Assembly (NCBI GenBank): GCA_017609945.1
Contig: JAFCCZ010000002.1
Location: forward strand, 1 to 32,202
Source of the DNA: Candidatus Iainarchaeum sp.
GTDB lineage: Archaea > Iainarchaeota > Iainarchaeia > Iainarchaeales > GCA-2688035
Reading direction: 5' to 3'
DNA: 32,202 bases
Part shown: piece by piece, positions 21,017 through 29,366 of the stretch
Layout of the letters: every line of letters starts with the position of its first letter
Numbering within the stretch: position 1 is the stretch's first letter
Notes under the pieces: model-generated
The model's input: the letters and a program-made list of their open reading frames with translations, nothing else
The model's database searches: none
Told to the model about the DNA's origin: nothing
Position numbers and translations under genes: made by a program

Positions 21017-23764
21017 TTACCTGAACCTTAGAATCGCACCAATTCCTCCAAATCCCTTCAGGAACTGTTCGCCCTCTGAGGTGTCTGTGCTGATGATTTT
21101 TGTTTCAGTGCCGGTGCTCATTGCCTTTTCAACTATCCAGTCGGTGTAGTCAACCTCTTCCATGAGCTCCAGAGCAGAATCGCATTTCTTGCACTTGTGC
21201 TTGCTTGGCTCAAAGCCAGTTGGCTCCTTGACAACAATTTCTTCCTCCGTATCGCAGGAATTGCACTTGAACTTGTAAACCATCCACTCAATTTCCTCAC
21301 TCAAAAGCAGGGTTTCAACCTTTCCGACCAAGAGGGCTTCCTCCACCTCCTGCTGCCCGTACGCTGCAAGTCCGCCTGGCTTCACAACCTCTCCCATGAA
21401 ATTATTCACAACGTTTTTTTCCTTTGTGATTTCCGCATCCCTCAAAAGTTCACTGCTTTTGTTTACTGCTTCCCTTATTCCACTTTCGTCAGTGTAGGAT
21501 GTGTCAATTGTTCCAAGAACCTTTTCCTTTAGCCGGTGATCCAAACGGTCCTGGTTCATAAAGTAATTTTTTGTTATTCCCGGCCCTGCGATAAGCAGGC
21601 CCTTTAGCTTGTCTCCGTATGGCACAAAAATCTCCGTTAGCTTGGTGCCAATCCTTTTGTAGAAATCGTTCACCGCGTCCTCGTGAAGCCTTTCAAACCT
21701 CTGAGCGGAGTTGTGGGAAACAATTCCGCCTGCAATAAAGTTTTGATTTTCAACGCTAATATCAACCATTTTTACAGAAGCTTTCTTTCTTGAAATACTG
21801 GCAATTTTTACTGGGAGGAGTTCTCTTTTAAGAACTGTTTCAAGTTCCTTAATCAAGCCCTCGTTTTTAGCAAATCCAATTACCGAATTTTTAAATGCCT
21901 GCTTGCTCATCATTCTTTCATTTCTGAAGAAGTTTGTTACCCTTGGAAAATCTGTTACCTTAAAGCCGTTCTTTTCTATTAGTTCTCTAATTTGCTTTCC
22001 AGAGGAAGAAATTTGCCTAACGCTGCTTTTGTTTCCAATCTTTGCAATCTCTTTTGAAAGCTGTTTGGATTTTTCAGTCGAGCTAAACCCAATTTTTTCT
22101 TTAAACAATTCAATTGACTTCTTTTCACTCAATTGGACTGTGAACCTAATCTTATTTGAATAGGGGTTTTTTCTGTTGTCATAACGATGAATTCCTGCAA
22201 GAATCCCAAACCTAAGCAGCGCCAACTGCACCTGCTTTACAAGTTTTTCATTATTCATTCCTAACGCCACTTTTTTGTGGCTCACATAGCCTTCAGCATC
22301 AAACAGTCCACGCAGGAAGCCAGCCAAGATTCTGTCAGGCGATTTCAAAACCTTTTTTGGAATGGATTTACTGTTTAATTCCGGAAAATTTCCCCGCAAA
22401 TATCTTATGATAGCTTTACCATACACTCTTATTGTGAAATAATTCTTTGTTTTTCTAAAACGAACACTTGTGTTTGCGTTGAAAACTCTGGCGGCAAGTT
22501 TTTCATATTCGTTCGCAATTTCTTCTCTCTCTTCAAAAAAGCTCAGCCTTTCCTCTTCAAATGAGCCATCGCCGGCAAAGTATCCTATTAGCTGTGCAAG
22601 TTCCCAACCAATCTCTTTTGGGAGTCGAATCTCGCTATTTGGTTTGCAGTGTTTTTGAACAAACAGGTTAAAGTCTATTCCAAGGTGGTTGCAAATTTTT
22701 CCAAGTGTCCGGTTCCTCGGACAAAACTTCCCAAGTTCTAAAGCCGAAATGTTGGCTTGGCACAATCCTGCCTTTCCCGCCAGTTCTCTCTGAAACAGGC
22801 CCAGGGAAGTTCTTGCCTCTTTAAGCGCTCTTCTGCCCCTTTTAAGAACTGTGAATGAATTAAAATAATTGCTTTGCAGTTTTTGCGCAACCCCTTTAAC
22901 TCTAATTTTTTCTGGAATTAGAAGGAACTGCCCTTTCTCCAATTTCCCTGCGGTTTTTTCAGCTATTTTGCCGTGCTTCCAGCAGAACAGCGAGTGGTCT
23001 TTGGAGCAAGCGATTTCAAGCCTGGGCTCTTTAGTAATAATAGTGGCCGTTTCATTTTTCACAGTATTCCATTTGTCATTTATGAAGGAATCTTCAACCG
23101 AAAAACTGTAAAAATCGGCTGTCTTAACCCCGCTTGGGTTATGGCATTTTGAAATCTCAACGATGTTGCCATCACTAAGCTGAATTAGCGTGTTGGGAAC
23201 TAGGCATTGCCCGCCAGCCCTATGCTTCCCGCTTACTCCTGAGGTGAAGTGTCCGAGAATCTCATACTTTTTTCCAACAAGAATCGCAATTGTTGATTCC
23301 TTGTTGTCAATTGTGAGAATTCCAAAAATATCGGTTGGAGCAACCATTTCCTCAAGCGGGACAAGGTGAAATTCTGAATCGCACCAGTAAAGCTTTGTCT
23401 TAAGCTCTCTCGGGGGCTTTATTGTAAAAAGCCTTATATCACTTTTTCCCTCCTGCTCTGAAACGTTTCCCGAAAAAACCACCAGTCCTTTCTCAGGCAG
23501 CTTGAAGTTAATCTGCTTCAGGAAATTGTTCAGCTTCCTCAAACTGCCCTGCACATTCTTTCTCGTTGTAGGGCTCTTAATGTTGCTGCTCTGGCTGAGC
23601 TCTTCTGTTATTTGGGCCATGACGCTGCTCCTGTCTACCGCGGGCGGAAGGTAAAGGGAAATGAGTTCTGTTCCCCGGCCCTTGAACTGCTTCATTTTCT
23701 TCAGTTTTTTCTTGAAGAGGACTATCTCTGCCTCGTTTACCTCTTCCAAATGGCTGTTTTTCAT
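21017..23764 (-). CDS. prf1: Peptide chain release factor aRF1 with an intein inside the GGQ site
   Basis: The precursor is 915 residues; without the intein the exteins make about 413, normal for aRF1. The N-extein carries the stop-codon-reading motifs 'NIKS' (about 61-64) and 'YWCDSEF' (YxCxxxF), then 'GKHRAGG' and Q186. The C-extein resumes at 'SAQRFERLHEDAV', so the spliced motif is GGQSAQR, as in all aRF1. The last part has the zinc ribbon (CNSC...CKKC) of archaeal aRF1. The factor decodes all three stop codons and releases the peptide. It starts at the ATG at 23762-23764, just after a TATA-like run (23782-23793); TTG 23773 adds three residues. It heads the aRF1-TruD-AglH-like operon. Confidence 0.95.
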   Translation of the reverse strand: MKNSHLEEVNEAEIVLFKKKLKKMKQFKGRGTELISLYLPPAVDRSSVMAQITEELSQSSNIKSPTTRKNVQGSLRKLNNFLKQINFKLPEKGLVVFSGNVSEQEGKSDIRLFTIKPPRELKTKLYWCDSEFHLVPLEEMVAPTDIFGILTIDNKESTIAILVGKKYEILGHFTSGVSGKHRAGGQCLVPNTLIQLSDGNIVEISKCHNPSGVKTADFYSFSVEDSFINDKWNTVKNETATIITKEPRLEIACSKDHSLFCWKHGKIAEKTAGKLEKGQFLLIPEKIRVKGVAQKLQSNYFNSFTVLKRGRRALKEARTSLGLFQRELAGKAGLCQANISALELGKFCPRNRTLGKICNHLGIDFNLFVQKHCKPNSEIRLPKEIGWELAQLIGYFAGDGSFEEERLSFFEEREEIANEYEKLAARVFNANTSVRFRKTKNYFTIRVYGKAIIRYLRGNFPELNSKSIPKKVLKSPDRILAGFLRGLFDAEGYVSHKKVALGMNNEKLVKQVQLALLRFGILAGIHRYDNRKNPYSNKIRFTVQLSEKKSIELFKEKIGFSSTEKSKQLSKEIAKIGNKSSVRQISSSGKQIRELIEKNGFKVTDFPRVTNFFRNERMMSKQAFKNSVIGFAKNEGLIKELETVLKRELLPVKIASISRKKASVKMVDISVENQNFIAGGIVSHNSAQRFERLHEDAVNDFYKRIGTKLTEIFVPYGDKLKGLLIAGPGITKNYFMNQDRLDHRLKEKVLGTIDTSYTDESGIREAVNKSSELLRDAEITKEKNVVNNFMGEVVKPGGLAAYGQQEVEEALLVGKVETLLLSEEIEWMVYKFKCNSCDTEEEIVVKEPTGFEPSKHKCKKCDSALELMEEVDYTDWIVEKAMSTGTETKIISTDTSEGEQFLKGFGGIGAILRFR
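21710..23206 (-). other. Intein (499 residues) with LAGLIDADG endonuclease and HTH segment
   Basis: The first residue is Cys (TGC, 23204-23206), immediately after the GGQ glutamine. The last residues are His-Asn ('GGIVSHN', ending 21710), and the +1 residue is Ser. Splicing block A is 'CLVPNTLIQLSDG', block B is 'IACSKDHSLF' with His71, and block F is 'VDISVENQNFIAGG'. Two LAGLIDADG helices are present, 'AQLIGYFAGDGSF' (204-216) and 'LAGFLRGLFDAEGYV' (294-308). Their acidic residues are kept, so the homing endonuclease could be active. Residues about 125-180 form an XRE-like helix-turn-helix. The DNA is more A/T-rich than the extein parts, a sign of transfer. All splicing residues look intact. 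Confidence 0.93.
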
Positions 23765-23781
23765 GTTGATCAACCCAACTA

Positions 23782-23812
23782 TTTAAATAAAAGATTACAT
23801 TACATTATTTAA
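23782..23812. promoter_or_regulatory. Divergent promoters of aRF1 and UMP kinase
   Basis: The 67-bp gap holds tttaaata (23782-23789), which reads on the minus strand as part of ttttatttaaata and sits 20-27 nt before the aRF1 ATG. A second box, ttatttaa (23805-23812), is about 24 nt before the UMP kinase ATG. Both genes look leaderless or nearly so. Confidence 0.45.
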
Positions 23813-23831
23813 CTCATTGTTTGGTGTTAAA

Positions 23832-24731
23832 ATGTTTCCTGACATGTTTGAGATATTTAACCAGGGCGAGCAAAGGGACGAGCAAGGCAGTGATGACCCT
23901 TCTCCAAGTTCCATTAATTCTGCAGGCAGGTTTGTCCCGGACAGATTCTTTAGTGTAAGCGTTGGCGGAAGCATTCTGATTGGCGACAAACCAAATGTTA
24001 CAAAGATTGCGAAATTTTCCGAATCAATAAATAGATTGTCCGCCGAAGGTTATAACTTTGCTTTGGTTCTTGGAGGCGGTAAGATCTGCCGTAGCTATCA
24101 GGCGGCTGCAAAGGCTTTGGGGGCAAACAACTATTTTCTGGACGAGTTGGGAATAATGGTTACAAGAATTAACGCAACCCTTCTCACCCAATCGGTTGAC
24201 AACGCTTATCCCCGCGTTCTAACAAATGTTTCGTTTGTAAAGAGAGTTCTTGATATTGGAAAGATTCCAATCCTCGGCGGGCAAATTCCCGGCTTTACCA
24301 CCGACGCTGTTGCTGCCCTGATTGCAGAACAAATGCAGGGAAATTTCATCAACCTGAGCAATGTTGACGGAGTCTACAGCTCTGACCCCAAAAAGTCAAG
24401 GAGCGCCAAGTTCTACCCTGAACTGAGCTACGAGCGGCTTATTAGCATAATTCAGGTTGTGGAGTCAAAGCCAGGGCAGAATCTTGTGCTTGACCTTCCC
24501 GCCGCCCTTGTCCTAAAGAGGAGCAGGATTCCATCGCTTTTTGTGAACGGCAACGATTTGGAGAACTTTGAGGCAGCCGTCCGTGGCCAGGAATTCAGGG
24601 GAACGGTTGTGAACGAGGAAATTTCCGAGGGCGAGGCCAAAACCACCGGCAAAATCGTTCCGAGAAGAAGGCACGAGTTGGAAGAAGAGGAAGAATACAA
24701 AGACCCAGATCCTGACGAAATAAAGTTCTGA
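23832..24731 (+). CDS. pyrH: UMP kinase, archaeal PyrH type, with terminal extensions
   Basis: About 299 residues of the amino acid kinase fold; typical archaeal UMP kinase has about 225. The core shows 'FFSVSVGGSILI' near the start, 'ALVLGGGKICRSYQAAAKALG', 'LLTQSVDNAYPRVL', 'IPILGGQIPGFTTDAVAALIAE' and 'INLSNVDGVYSSDPKKS'. It makes UDP from UMP and ATP. An N-terminal extension of about 38 residues, acidic and Ser/Pro-rich, and a C-terminal acidic tail of about 40 ('EEISEGEAKTTGK', then 'ELEEEEEYKDPDPDE') lie outside the enzyme core and may be disordered. I use ATG 23832; TTG 23817 adds five residues. It converges on Dph2 with a 2-bp gap. Confidence 0.87.
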   Translation: MFPDMFEIFNQGEQRDEQGSDDPSPSSINSAGRFVPDRFFSVSVGGSILIGDKPNVTKIAKFSESINRLSAEGYNFALVLGGGKICRSYQAAAKALGANNYFLDELGIMVTRINATLLTQSVDNAYPRVLTNVSFVKRVLDIGKIPILGGQIPGFTTDAVAALIAEQMQGNFINLSNVDGVYSSDPKKSRSAKFYPELSYERLISIIQVVESKPGQNLVLDLPAALVLKRSRIPSLFVNGNDLENFEAAVRGQEFRGTVVNEEISEGEAKTTGKIVPRRRHELEEEEEYKDPDPDEIKF

Positions 24732-24733
24732 GC

Positions 24734-25729
24734 TTACAAAAACTCGTCTATTTTATAATTCTCCAGTCTTTTCTCCCCAAACACCATTGAGAGTTCTGAC
24801 GGGCTGAGCAATGGCTGCTTGAATGAGGAGGAGTCATCAAACGCAATGCGCGGGCAGGCGGTTGAAACAAGCGCGTCAACCTTTACCCCAGTAAGGTATT
24901 CCGGCTTCACAAAGTCTGAAACGAAAATGAATGCCTTTCGCCCCTTTCCCTCAATCTCCCGCTTCAGCTTTAGCGCAAGCTTTTCCCTAAGCTGCCCCTT
25001 CTTTGAGCTCAAGAGAATCCCAAAGCTTTTTGCGTCCATTGCCCTGGCAATTACCGCATACCTTTTTCTCAGGAAAAGATCCCGCTCATTTTTCAACTCC
25101 CCAACTTCCAAACTCAAAGGATTTGCGGTAAAAACCGGCTTGCTTGAGCTGAAAGAAATCCCAAGCACATGAAAAAGTCCGTCCCCCAAAAAGACAACTG
25201 CCTCAACCTTTCCCTCAATGCTTTTAACGCTTGAGTAGTTGCAGCCAAGTACCTGCCCTTTTGAAACTCCTTTTCCCCTTCCAACAAAAACCTTCAGACC
25301 CCTCTTCTCAAGCAACTCTCCAAAACTCTTCAAGTGCCCAAGATACTGTACTGTGCTGCACAGCGCAATCTTTTTCCCTTTCCCAACCTTTTTTGCAATG
25401 CCCTCAGCAAGCATTGCAAGCCCCCCTTTCACGAGTTTGTATCCAAGAGGCAGGTAAACGGTTTCAACCTCTGTCTTTGAAAGAAACGGCGAGTGCCCAA
25501 AGTGCAGCAGCAAGCTTGCACCAACCCTTTTTGCCTCGTGATCTGAGAGAGAACACGAGCCATAACACGGGTCAACAAAAGTAAAAACAACCGCACCGGT
25601 CTTTTCCTCAATGCCCTTTGCTATCTCCAGCGCCCGCTCTTTAAGGCCCTCTGGAATCTGCACTGCAACAATTTTTGCCCCTTTCTTCAAGACAGCTTGC
25701 ACTGCCTTGTCCAAATCCAATTGCAGCAC
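24734..25729 (-). CDS. dph2: Diphthamide synthase Dph2
   Basis: 331 residues. The three cysteines that hold the noncanonical radical-SAM 4Fe-4S cluster are present: C59 in 'DPCYGSCSLSDHEA', C163 in 'LGCNYSSV' and C292 in 'STACPRIAFDD'. The first two match the numbering known for archaeal Dph2. The enzyme transfers the 3-amino-3-carboxypropyl group of SAM to a histidine of elongation factor aEF2, the first step to diphthamide. The start is GTG 25729, 2 bp after the PEP synthase stop, with GGGG upstream as a weak SD, so it is coupled to that gene. Confidence 0.92.
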   Translation of the reverse strand: MLQLDLDKAVQAVLKKGAKIVAVQIPEGLKERALEIAKGIEEKTGAVVFTFVDPCYGSCSLSDHEAKRVGASLLLHFGHSPFLSKTEVETVYLPLGYKLVKGGLAMLAEGIAKKVGKGKKIALCSTVQYLGHLKSFGELLEKRGLKVFVGRGKGVSKGQVLGCNYSSVKSIEGKVEAVVFLGDGLFHVLGISFSSSKPVFTANPLSLEVGELKNERDLFLRKRYAVIARAMDAKSFGILLSSKKGQLREKLALKLKREIEGKGRKAFIFVSDFVKPEYLTGVKVDALVSTACPRIAFDDSSSFKQPLLSPSELSMVFGEKRLENYKIDEFL

Positions 25730-25731
25730 GT

Positions 25732-28317
25732 TTACCCCTTCTTCTTTCCTCTCAGAATAAGTTTCTTTTCCTCTATGAGAACTGTTTCCTTAATTTTTTC
25801 AACAGCGTCAATGTTTGCGCTCACTGAATCAATTCCAAACCTTACAAGGTGCTTTACCATTTCTGGATTGCTTGCCGCCTGCCCGCAAATGCTTGTTTTT
25901 ACCCCGGCCTTCCTGCACTTCCCTATCACATGCTCTATCTCCCTCAGAATTGCCGGGTGCAGTTCAGTGAACCACTTTTGAATTCGCTCGTTGTTCCTGT
26001 CAATCCCAAGAGTCAACTGTGTTAAGTCATTTGTTCCAAAGCTCACAAACTCTATTCCCGCGTCAATGAGCTCGTCAATGCTCCAGACTGCTGCAGGCGT
26101 TTCAATCATTACCCCAAAATCAAAGTTTGCGTCGTCCGGTTCAAGGCCGCACTCCCTCGCAAGGATTTTTGCCTTTTTGTATTCCTCAACGCTTTGCACG
26201 AACGGAATCATCACTCCAATATTAGTAAGCCCTCCATCCCTCAACTCTTTAACCGCCTTGAATTGCGCTTTCAACTGTTCGGGCTCGTCCAAGTCACGCC
26301 TTATTCCGTGCCATCCAAGCATTGGGTTGTCCTCTTCCGGTTCGTTTGAGCCGCCTTCAAGCGCCCTGAACTCGTCTGTTCTGGCATCAAAGGTCCTGAA
26401 CCACACCGGCTTTCCGGCAAATTTCTCTGCAACAGTCCTAATGCCTTTCTTGATTGCTTCCTTCAGCTCCTCTGTTTTCCCCTGTCTTACAAATTCCGCC
26501 GGGTGCATCCCCTCTGACGTAATCATGTGCTCTGCCCTCAACAACCCAACTCCCTCGGCTTTTGTTGCGGCGGCCTTTCCCGCTGCCTCCGGCAGTGCAA
26601 CATTTACTTTTACCTTTGGCGCTACCTCTTTCAGAAGCTCAATTAGCTCGTTTTTCTCTGTCTCAAGCTCTTTTTCGGGCATTTCCCCTGCTTCCACTCC
26701 AGAGTATTTTTCAACAACCTGCTCTACGTCCTCCTTTGCCCTTTCAACGATTTCTTCCCTTTCCTCTGCAACCCTTTCAGCAAGCTCTTCCCCCGCCTTT
26801 TCCTCAACCTCTTTCTTTTCCTCTGCCCACGCAATCCCAATGTCCTGCTTTTCCTCTTCTCCCGAGGAAAGTTCTTCCGAGAGAACCTTTTCAATCCTGT
26901 CAACGTCCTGCTTTTCAATAATCGGTTTTTTTCCCTCTTTAGGGAGTTCTATTTCAACTTTTCCCCTGTAAACCAGCCCGTCAAACCCGTTTACCGTTAT
27001 CTCGTCTCCGTCCTCAAGCGTATCAGTTCCCTTTACTGTTCCCACCACACAAGGAATTCCCAATTCCCTGCTTACTATTGCAGCATGGCATGTGCTGCCT
27101 CCCTCGTTTGTAATTATTGCCAGGGCCTTCTTCATTGTTGGAACCCAGTCCGGCGAGGTCATTTTTGTCACAATAATGTCGCCCTGCTGGACTTTTGAAA
27201 TTTCGTCAATTGAGGGAATTACTTTCACCTTTCCGTTAACCAGGCCTGGTGAGGCAGGCAGGCCCTTCAAAATTACCTTGTCCTCAAACTTTTTTACCTG
27301 CTCTTCCCTCATCTTTTTAGCTTCGTCCTTTTCCTTTAGCCCAAGTGTTGTGATCCCCCTGCTTTGTACTATGAACATTTCCTTTCCCTCAAGGGCCCAC
27401 TCTATGTCCTGCGGCGCCTTGTAGTGGGTTTCAATCTGCTTTCCAATCTTTGCCAAATCAATTATTTCCTTGTCAGGGAGCTTCTGCTTTTTTGCGGTAG
27501 CGCTTGAAAGCGTTTCCTTAACATTTTCCTTTCCCTGCCTCACAATCCTGAACTCCTGCGAGGTAATCCTCTTGTCAAGCAGCTTCATGCTTCCCTTGTC
27601 CACAGTGTATCTATCGGGAGTAATGCTTCCCGAAACAACCGATTCGCCCAATCCAAACGCTGCCTCAATAATAATTTCTGATTCGTTCCCTGTCGGTGAG
27701 GCAGTAAACATCACCCCTGCAACCGTGCTGTTCACCATCTTCTGCACCACGACCGCGATGCCTACCTGCTCTGTTTCAAACCCCTGCTTTTTCCTGTAGT
27801 AAACCGCCCTTGCAGTAAAGAGTGAGGCCCAGCAGTTCTGCACTGCCTTAACAAGGGGTTCCCTGCCCTTTATGTTCAGGTATGTTTCCTGCTGTCCCGC
27901 AAAGCTTGCCTCCGGCAAATCTTCTGCGGTTGCGCTACTTCTCACCGCAACAAAGCATTCCTCGCTGCTTGTGAGCCAAGCCAGCTTTTTTTCGCCAAGC
28001 TTGCAGTACGCAATCTTTATCTCATCGGCAAGCTCTCCTGACATCGGCGTGTTTTTGATTAGCTCCCTTACCTCTGCAGTTACCTTGTGCAGCTGTTCGG
28101 AGTTTTCAACGTCTATTGCGTCAATTGCCTTGATTATTTTGCGCTTGATTCCACTTTCGTCCAAATAGTTGAAGTATGCCTGTGCCGTAACGCAGAATCC
28201 CGGCGGGATGGGAAAGTTTGCCGCAGTCATTTCCCCCAAATTTGCGCCCTTCCCGCCAACCTTTGGAATGTCCTTCTTCCGGATGTTTCTGAACCATAGA
28301 ATGTTGTCTTCAAACAT
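25732..28317 (-). CDS. ppsA: Phosphoenolpyruvate synthase with charged coiled-coil insert
   Basis: 861 residues. The N-terminal ATP-grasp domain ('VGGKGANLGEM', 'AVRSSATAEDLPEASFAGQQETYLN', 'IEWALEGKEMFIVQSR') is followed by the phosphohistidine domain, with catalytic H411 in 'GGSTCHAAIVSRELGIPCVVGT'. The C-terminal barrel contains 'FGTNDLTQLTLGIDRN' and the acid/base C811 in 'SICGQAASNPEMVKHL'. The enzyme makes PEP from pyruvate and ATP, for gluconeogenesis. Between the His domain and the barrel, residues about 470-565 are a Glu/Lys-rich helical insert absent from common PpsA. The ATG at 28317 follows a TATA-like ttattaaat (about 28342-28350). Dph2 follows in the operon. Confidence 0.93.
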   Translation of the reverse strand: MFEDNILWFRNIRKKDIPKVGGKGANLGEMTAANFPIPPGFCVTAQAYFNYLDESGIKRKIIKAIDAIDVENSEQLHKVTAEVRELIKNTPMSGELADEIKIAYCKLGEKKLAWLTSSEECFVAVRSSATAEDLPEASFAGQQETYLNIKGREPLVKAVQNCWASLFTARAVYYRKKQGFETEQVGIAVVVQKMVNSTVAGVMFTASPTGNESEIIIEAAFGLGESVVSGSITPDRYTVDKGSMKLLDKRITSQEFRIVRQGKENVKETLSSATAKKQKLPDKEIIDLAKIGKQIETHYKAPQDIEWALEGKEMFIVQSRGITTLGLKEKDEAKKMREEQVKKFEDKVILKGLPASPGLVNGKVKVIPSIDEISKVQQGDIIVTKMTSPDWVPTMKKALAIITNEGGSTCHAAIVSRELGIPCVVGTVKGTDTLEDGDEITVNGFDGLVYRGKVEIELPKEGKKPIIEKQDVDRIEKVLSEELSSGEEEKQDIGIAWAEEKKEVEEKAGEELAERVAEEREEIVERAKEDVEQVVEKYSGVEAGEMPEKELETEKNELIELLKEVAPKVKVNVALPEAAGKAAATKAEGVGLLRAEHMITSEGMHPAEFVRQGKTEELKEAIKKGIRTVAEKFAGKPVWFRTFDARTDEFRALEGGSNEPEEDNPMLGWHGIRRDLDEPEQLKAQFKAVKELRDGGLTNIGVMIPFVQSVEEYKKAKILARECGLEPDDANFDFGVMIETPAAVWSIDELIDAGIEFVSFGTNDLTQLTLGIDRNNERIQKWFTELHPAILREIEHVIGKCRKAGVKTSICGQAASNPEMVKHLVRFGIDSVSANIDAVEKIKETVLIEEKKLILRGKKKG

Positions 28318-28418
28318 TTCAATAAAGAAAAAGTACTTTGTTATTTAATAAACTACTGTATAACTCCAGTTTTTTCCAGAGCGCTAATTCAAAAAACAGT
28401 TTTTGCCGCAGGCAGGGG

Positions 28419-29165
28419 CTACTTTTTGCCCTCTTCCTTTTTTCCGGCGCCTTCTTTGCCTGGCTTCTCTTCGCCCTTCTTCTCTCCGCCTTCCTTGGCT
28501 TTGTCCCCTTCCGTCTTTTCCTCTTCCTTGCCTTCGGTGCCTTCCTTGCCCTCTTCCTTCTTCTCTTCGCCCTCTTTCTCCTCTTCCTTCTTTTCAACCT
28601 TTGCTTCCCTGACCTTCTTTGGCTTGGTTCCAATGCTTTCAACGTCTGTTCCAATCCCAACCTTTACATCACAGGTAAATCTTGACTTTGCCCTCATCAA
28701 AGCCTTTTTCGCAACCTCAATATTGGGCTCGTCAACCAGCACGCTAATTACTTTCTGCCCCGGTCTTACCCTCACCGCCCTGCCAATCGGCTTTCCGTAC
28801 GCTTTTGACATGCCTGTCTGGATTCTGTCAGCGTGCGCGCCCTGCGCCTGCTTGTTCTCGCGCAGTATCTGGAATGGGTAAACCCTTATTTTCATGAAGT
28901 AATTTTCCTTCCCAATGTGGTTGTGCAAATACCTGTTGATTGCAATTCTTGCCGACTCCATGCTGTTGTCCCTCAACTGCACGTGCTCCTGAACCTTCAA
29001 ATCCAGAATGTGGGTAAACTTCTTTAGGGGGTTCCCCATATTAAACTGCCTTGTTTTAAGGCCTGGCACAGCTCCGATATAATTTCTCCTGTGCACTCTC
29101 ACGGCCACCCTTGTGAACGCCCTGTCCTTTTTGGTCCTGTAGCATCTGCCTGGCCTTAAACCCAT
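28419..29165 (-). CDS. rpl10e: Large-subunit ribosomal protein L10e (uL16) with Glu/Lys-rich tail
   Basis: 248 residues. The body (about 1-180) is standard uL16/L10e: 'MGLRPGRCYRTKKDRAFTR', 'NYIGAVPGLKTRQFNMGN', 'HNHIGKENYFMKIRVYPFQILRENK' and 'GKPIGRAVRVRPGQKVISV'. It sits at the large-subunit A-site side and peptidyl-transferase region. Residues about 185-248 are an added low-complexity tail of Glu, Lys and Gly, not found in ordinary L10e (about 170-180 residues). I use ATG 29163-29165, which gives the canonical MGLRP start; GTG 29174 adds three residues. An inverted repeat, GTAAAAT/ATTTTAC, lies just upstream at 29194-29212. Confidence 0.9.
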   Translation of the reverse strand: MGLRPGRCYRTKKDRAFTRVAVRVHRRNYIGAVPGLKTRQFNMGNPLKKFTHILDLKVQEHVQLRDNSMESARIAINRYLHNHIGKENYFMKIRVYPFQILRENKQAQGAHADRIQTGMSKAYGKPIGRAVRVRPGQKVISVLVDEPNIEVAKKALMRAKSRFTCDVKVGIGTDVESIGTKPKKVREAKVEKKEEEKEGEEKKEEGKEGTEGKEEEKTEGDKAKEGGEKKGEEKPGKEGAGKKEEGKK

Positions 29166-29193
29166 ATACACCACTGTTTAGTTCGAAAAACCC

Positions 29194-29212
29194 GTAAAAT
29201 CAGGTATTTTAC
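29194..29212. promoter_or_regulatory. Inverted repeat upstream of L10e
   Basis: GTAAAAT and ATTTTAC flank CAGGT as perfect 7-bp arms, 29-47 bp upstream of the L10e ATG. This overlaps where a TATA box and BRE would sit. It may be a regulator site or part of the promoter itself. Confidence 0.35.
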
Positions 29213-29366
29213 TGTACTATTAGGGGGATGTGAATCTTTAAAAAGCTTGTTAAGCGAACCTTTCCCAAAACCTGCCAAAACCCAACTCCTGCTGCTTTCC
29301 TTTGCCCTGTTCTTTTGGGACCAATTGCACTGTACGGCAACCATTAAATACTAAAAATTCCCCTCT
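29213..29366. other. Intergenic region between L10e and the pilin-like gene
   Basis: About 150 bp after the inverted repeat. A TATA-like ctttaaaaag is at about 29235-29244 and another, ttaaata, at 29344-29350, 17-23 nt before the ATG at 29367. The stretch between is C-rich with no convincing gene; the longest frames are overlaps of other features. I see no RNA gene. Confidence 0.4.

Noticed and set aside
23765..23773. TTG start for aRF1
   Set aside because: The ATG at 23764 fits normal aRF1 and the promoter; TTG adds only three residues and no SD.
25991..26971. Long frame of 326 codons on the plus strand, Ser/Phe-rich
   Set aside because: It is the antisense of ppsA, whose motifs are fully conserved on the minus strand; the composition is what the complement of Glu/Lys codons gives.
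28338..28685. Leu/Phe/Pro-rich plus-strand frames opposite the L10e tail
   Set aside because: They are complements of the Glu/Lys-rich tail codons.
29156..29344. 62-codon minus-strand frame overlapping the start of L10e
   Set aside because: It runs out of frame into L10e, has no homology that I recognise and sits in a regulatory gap.
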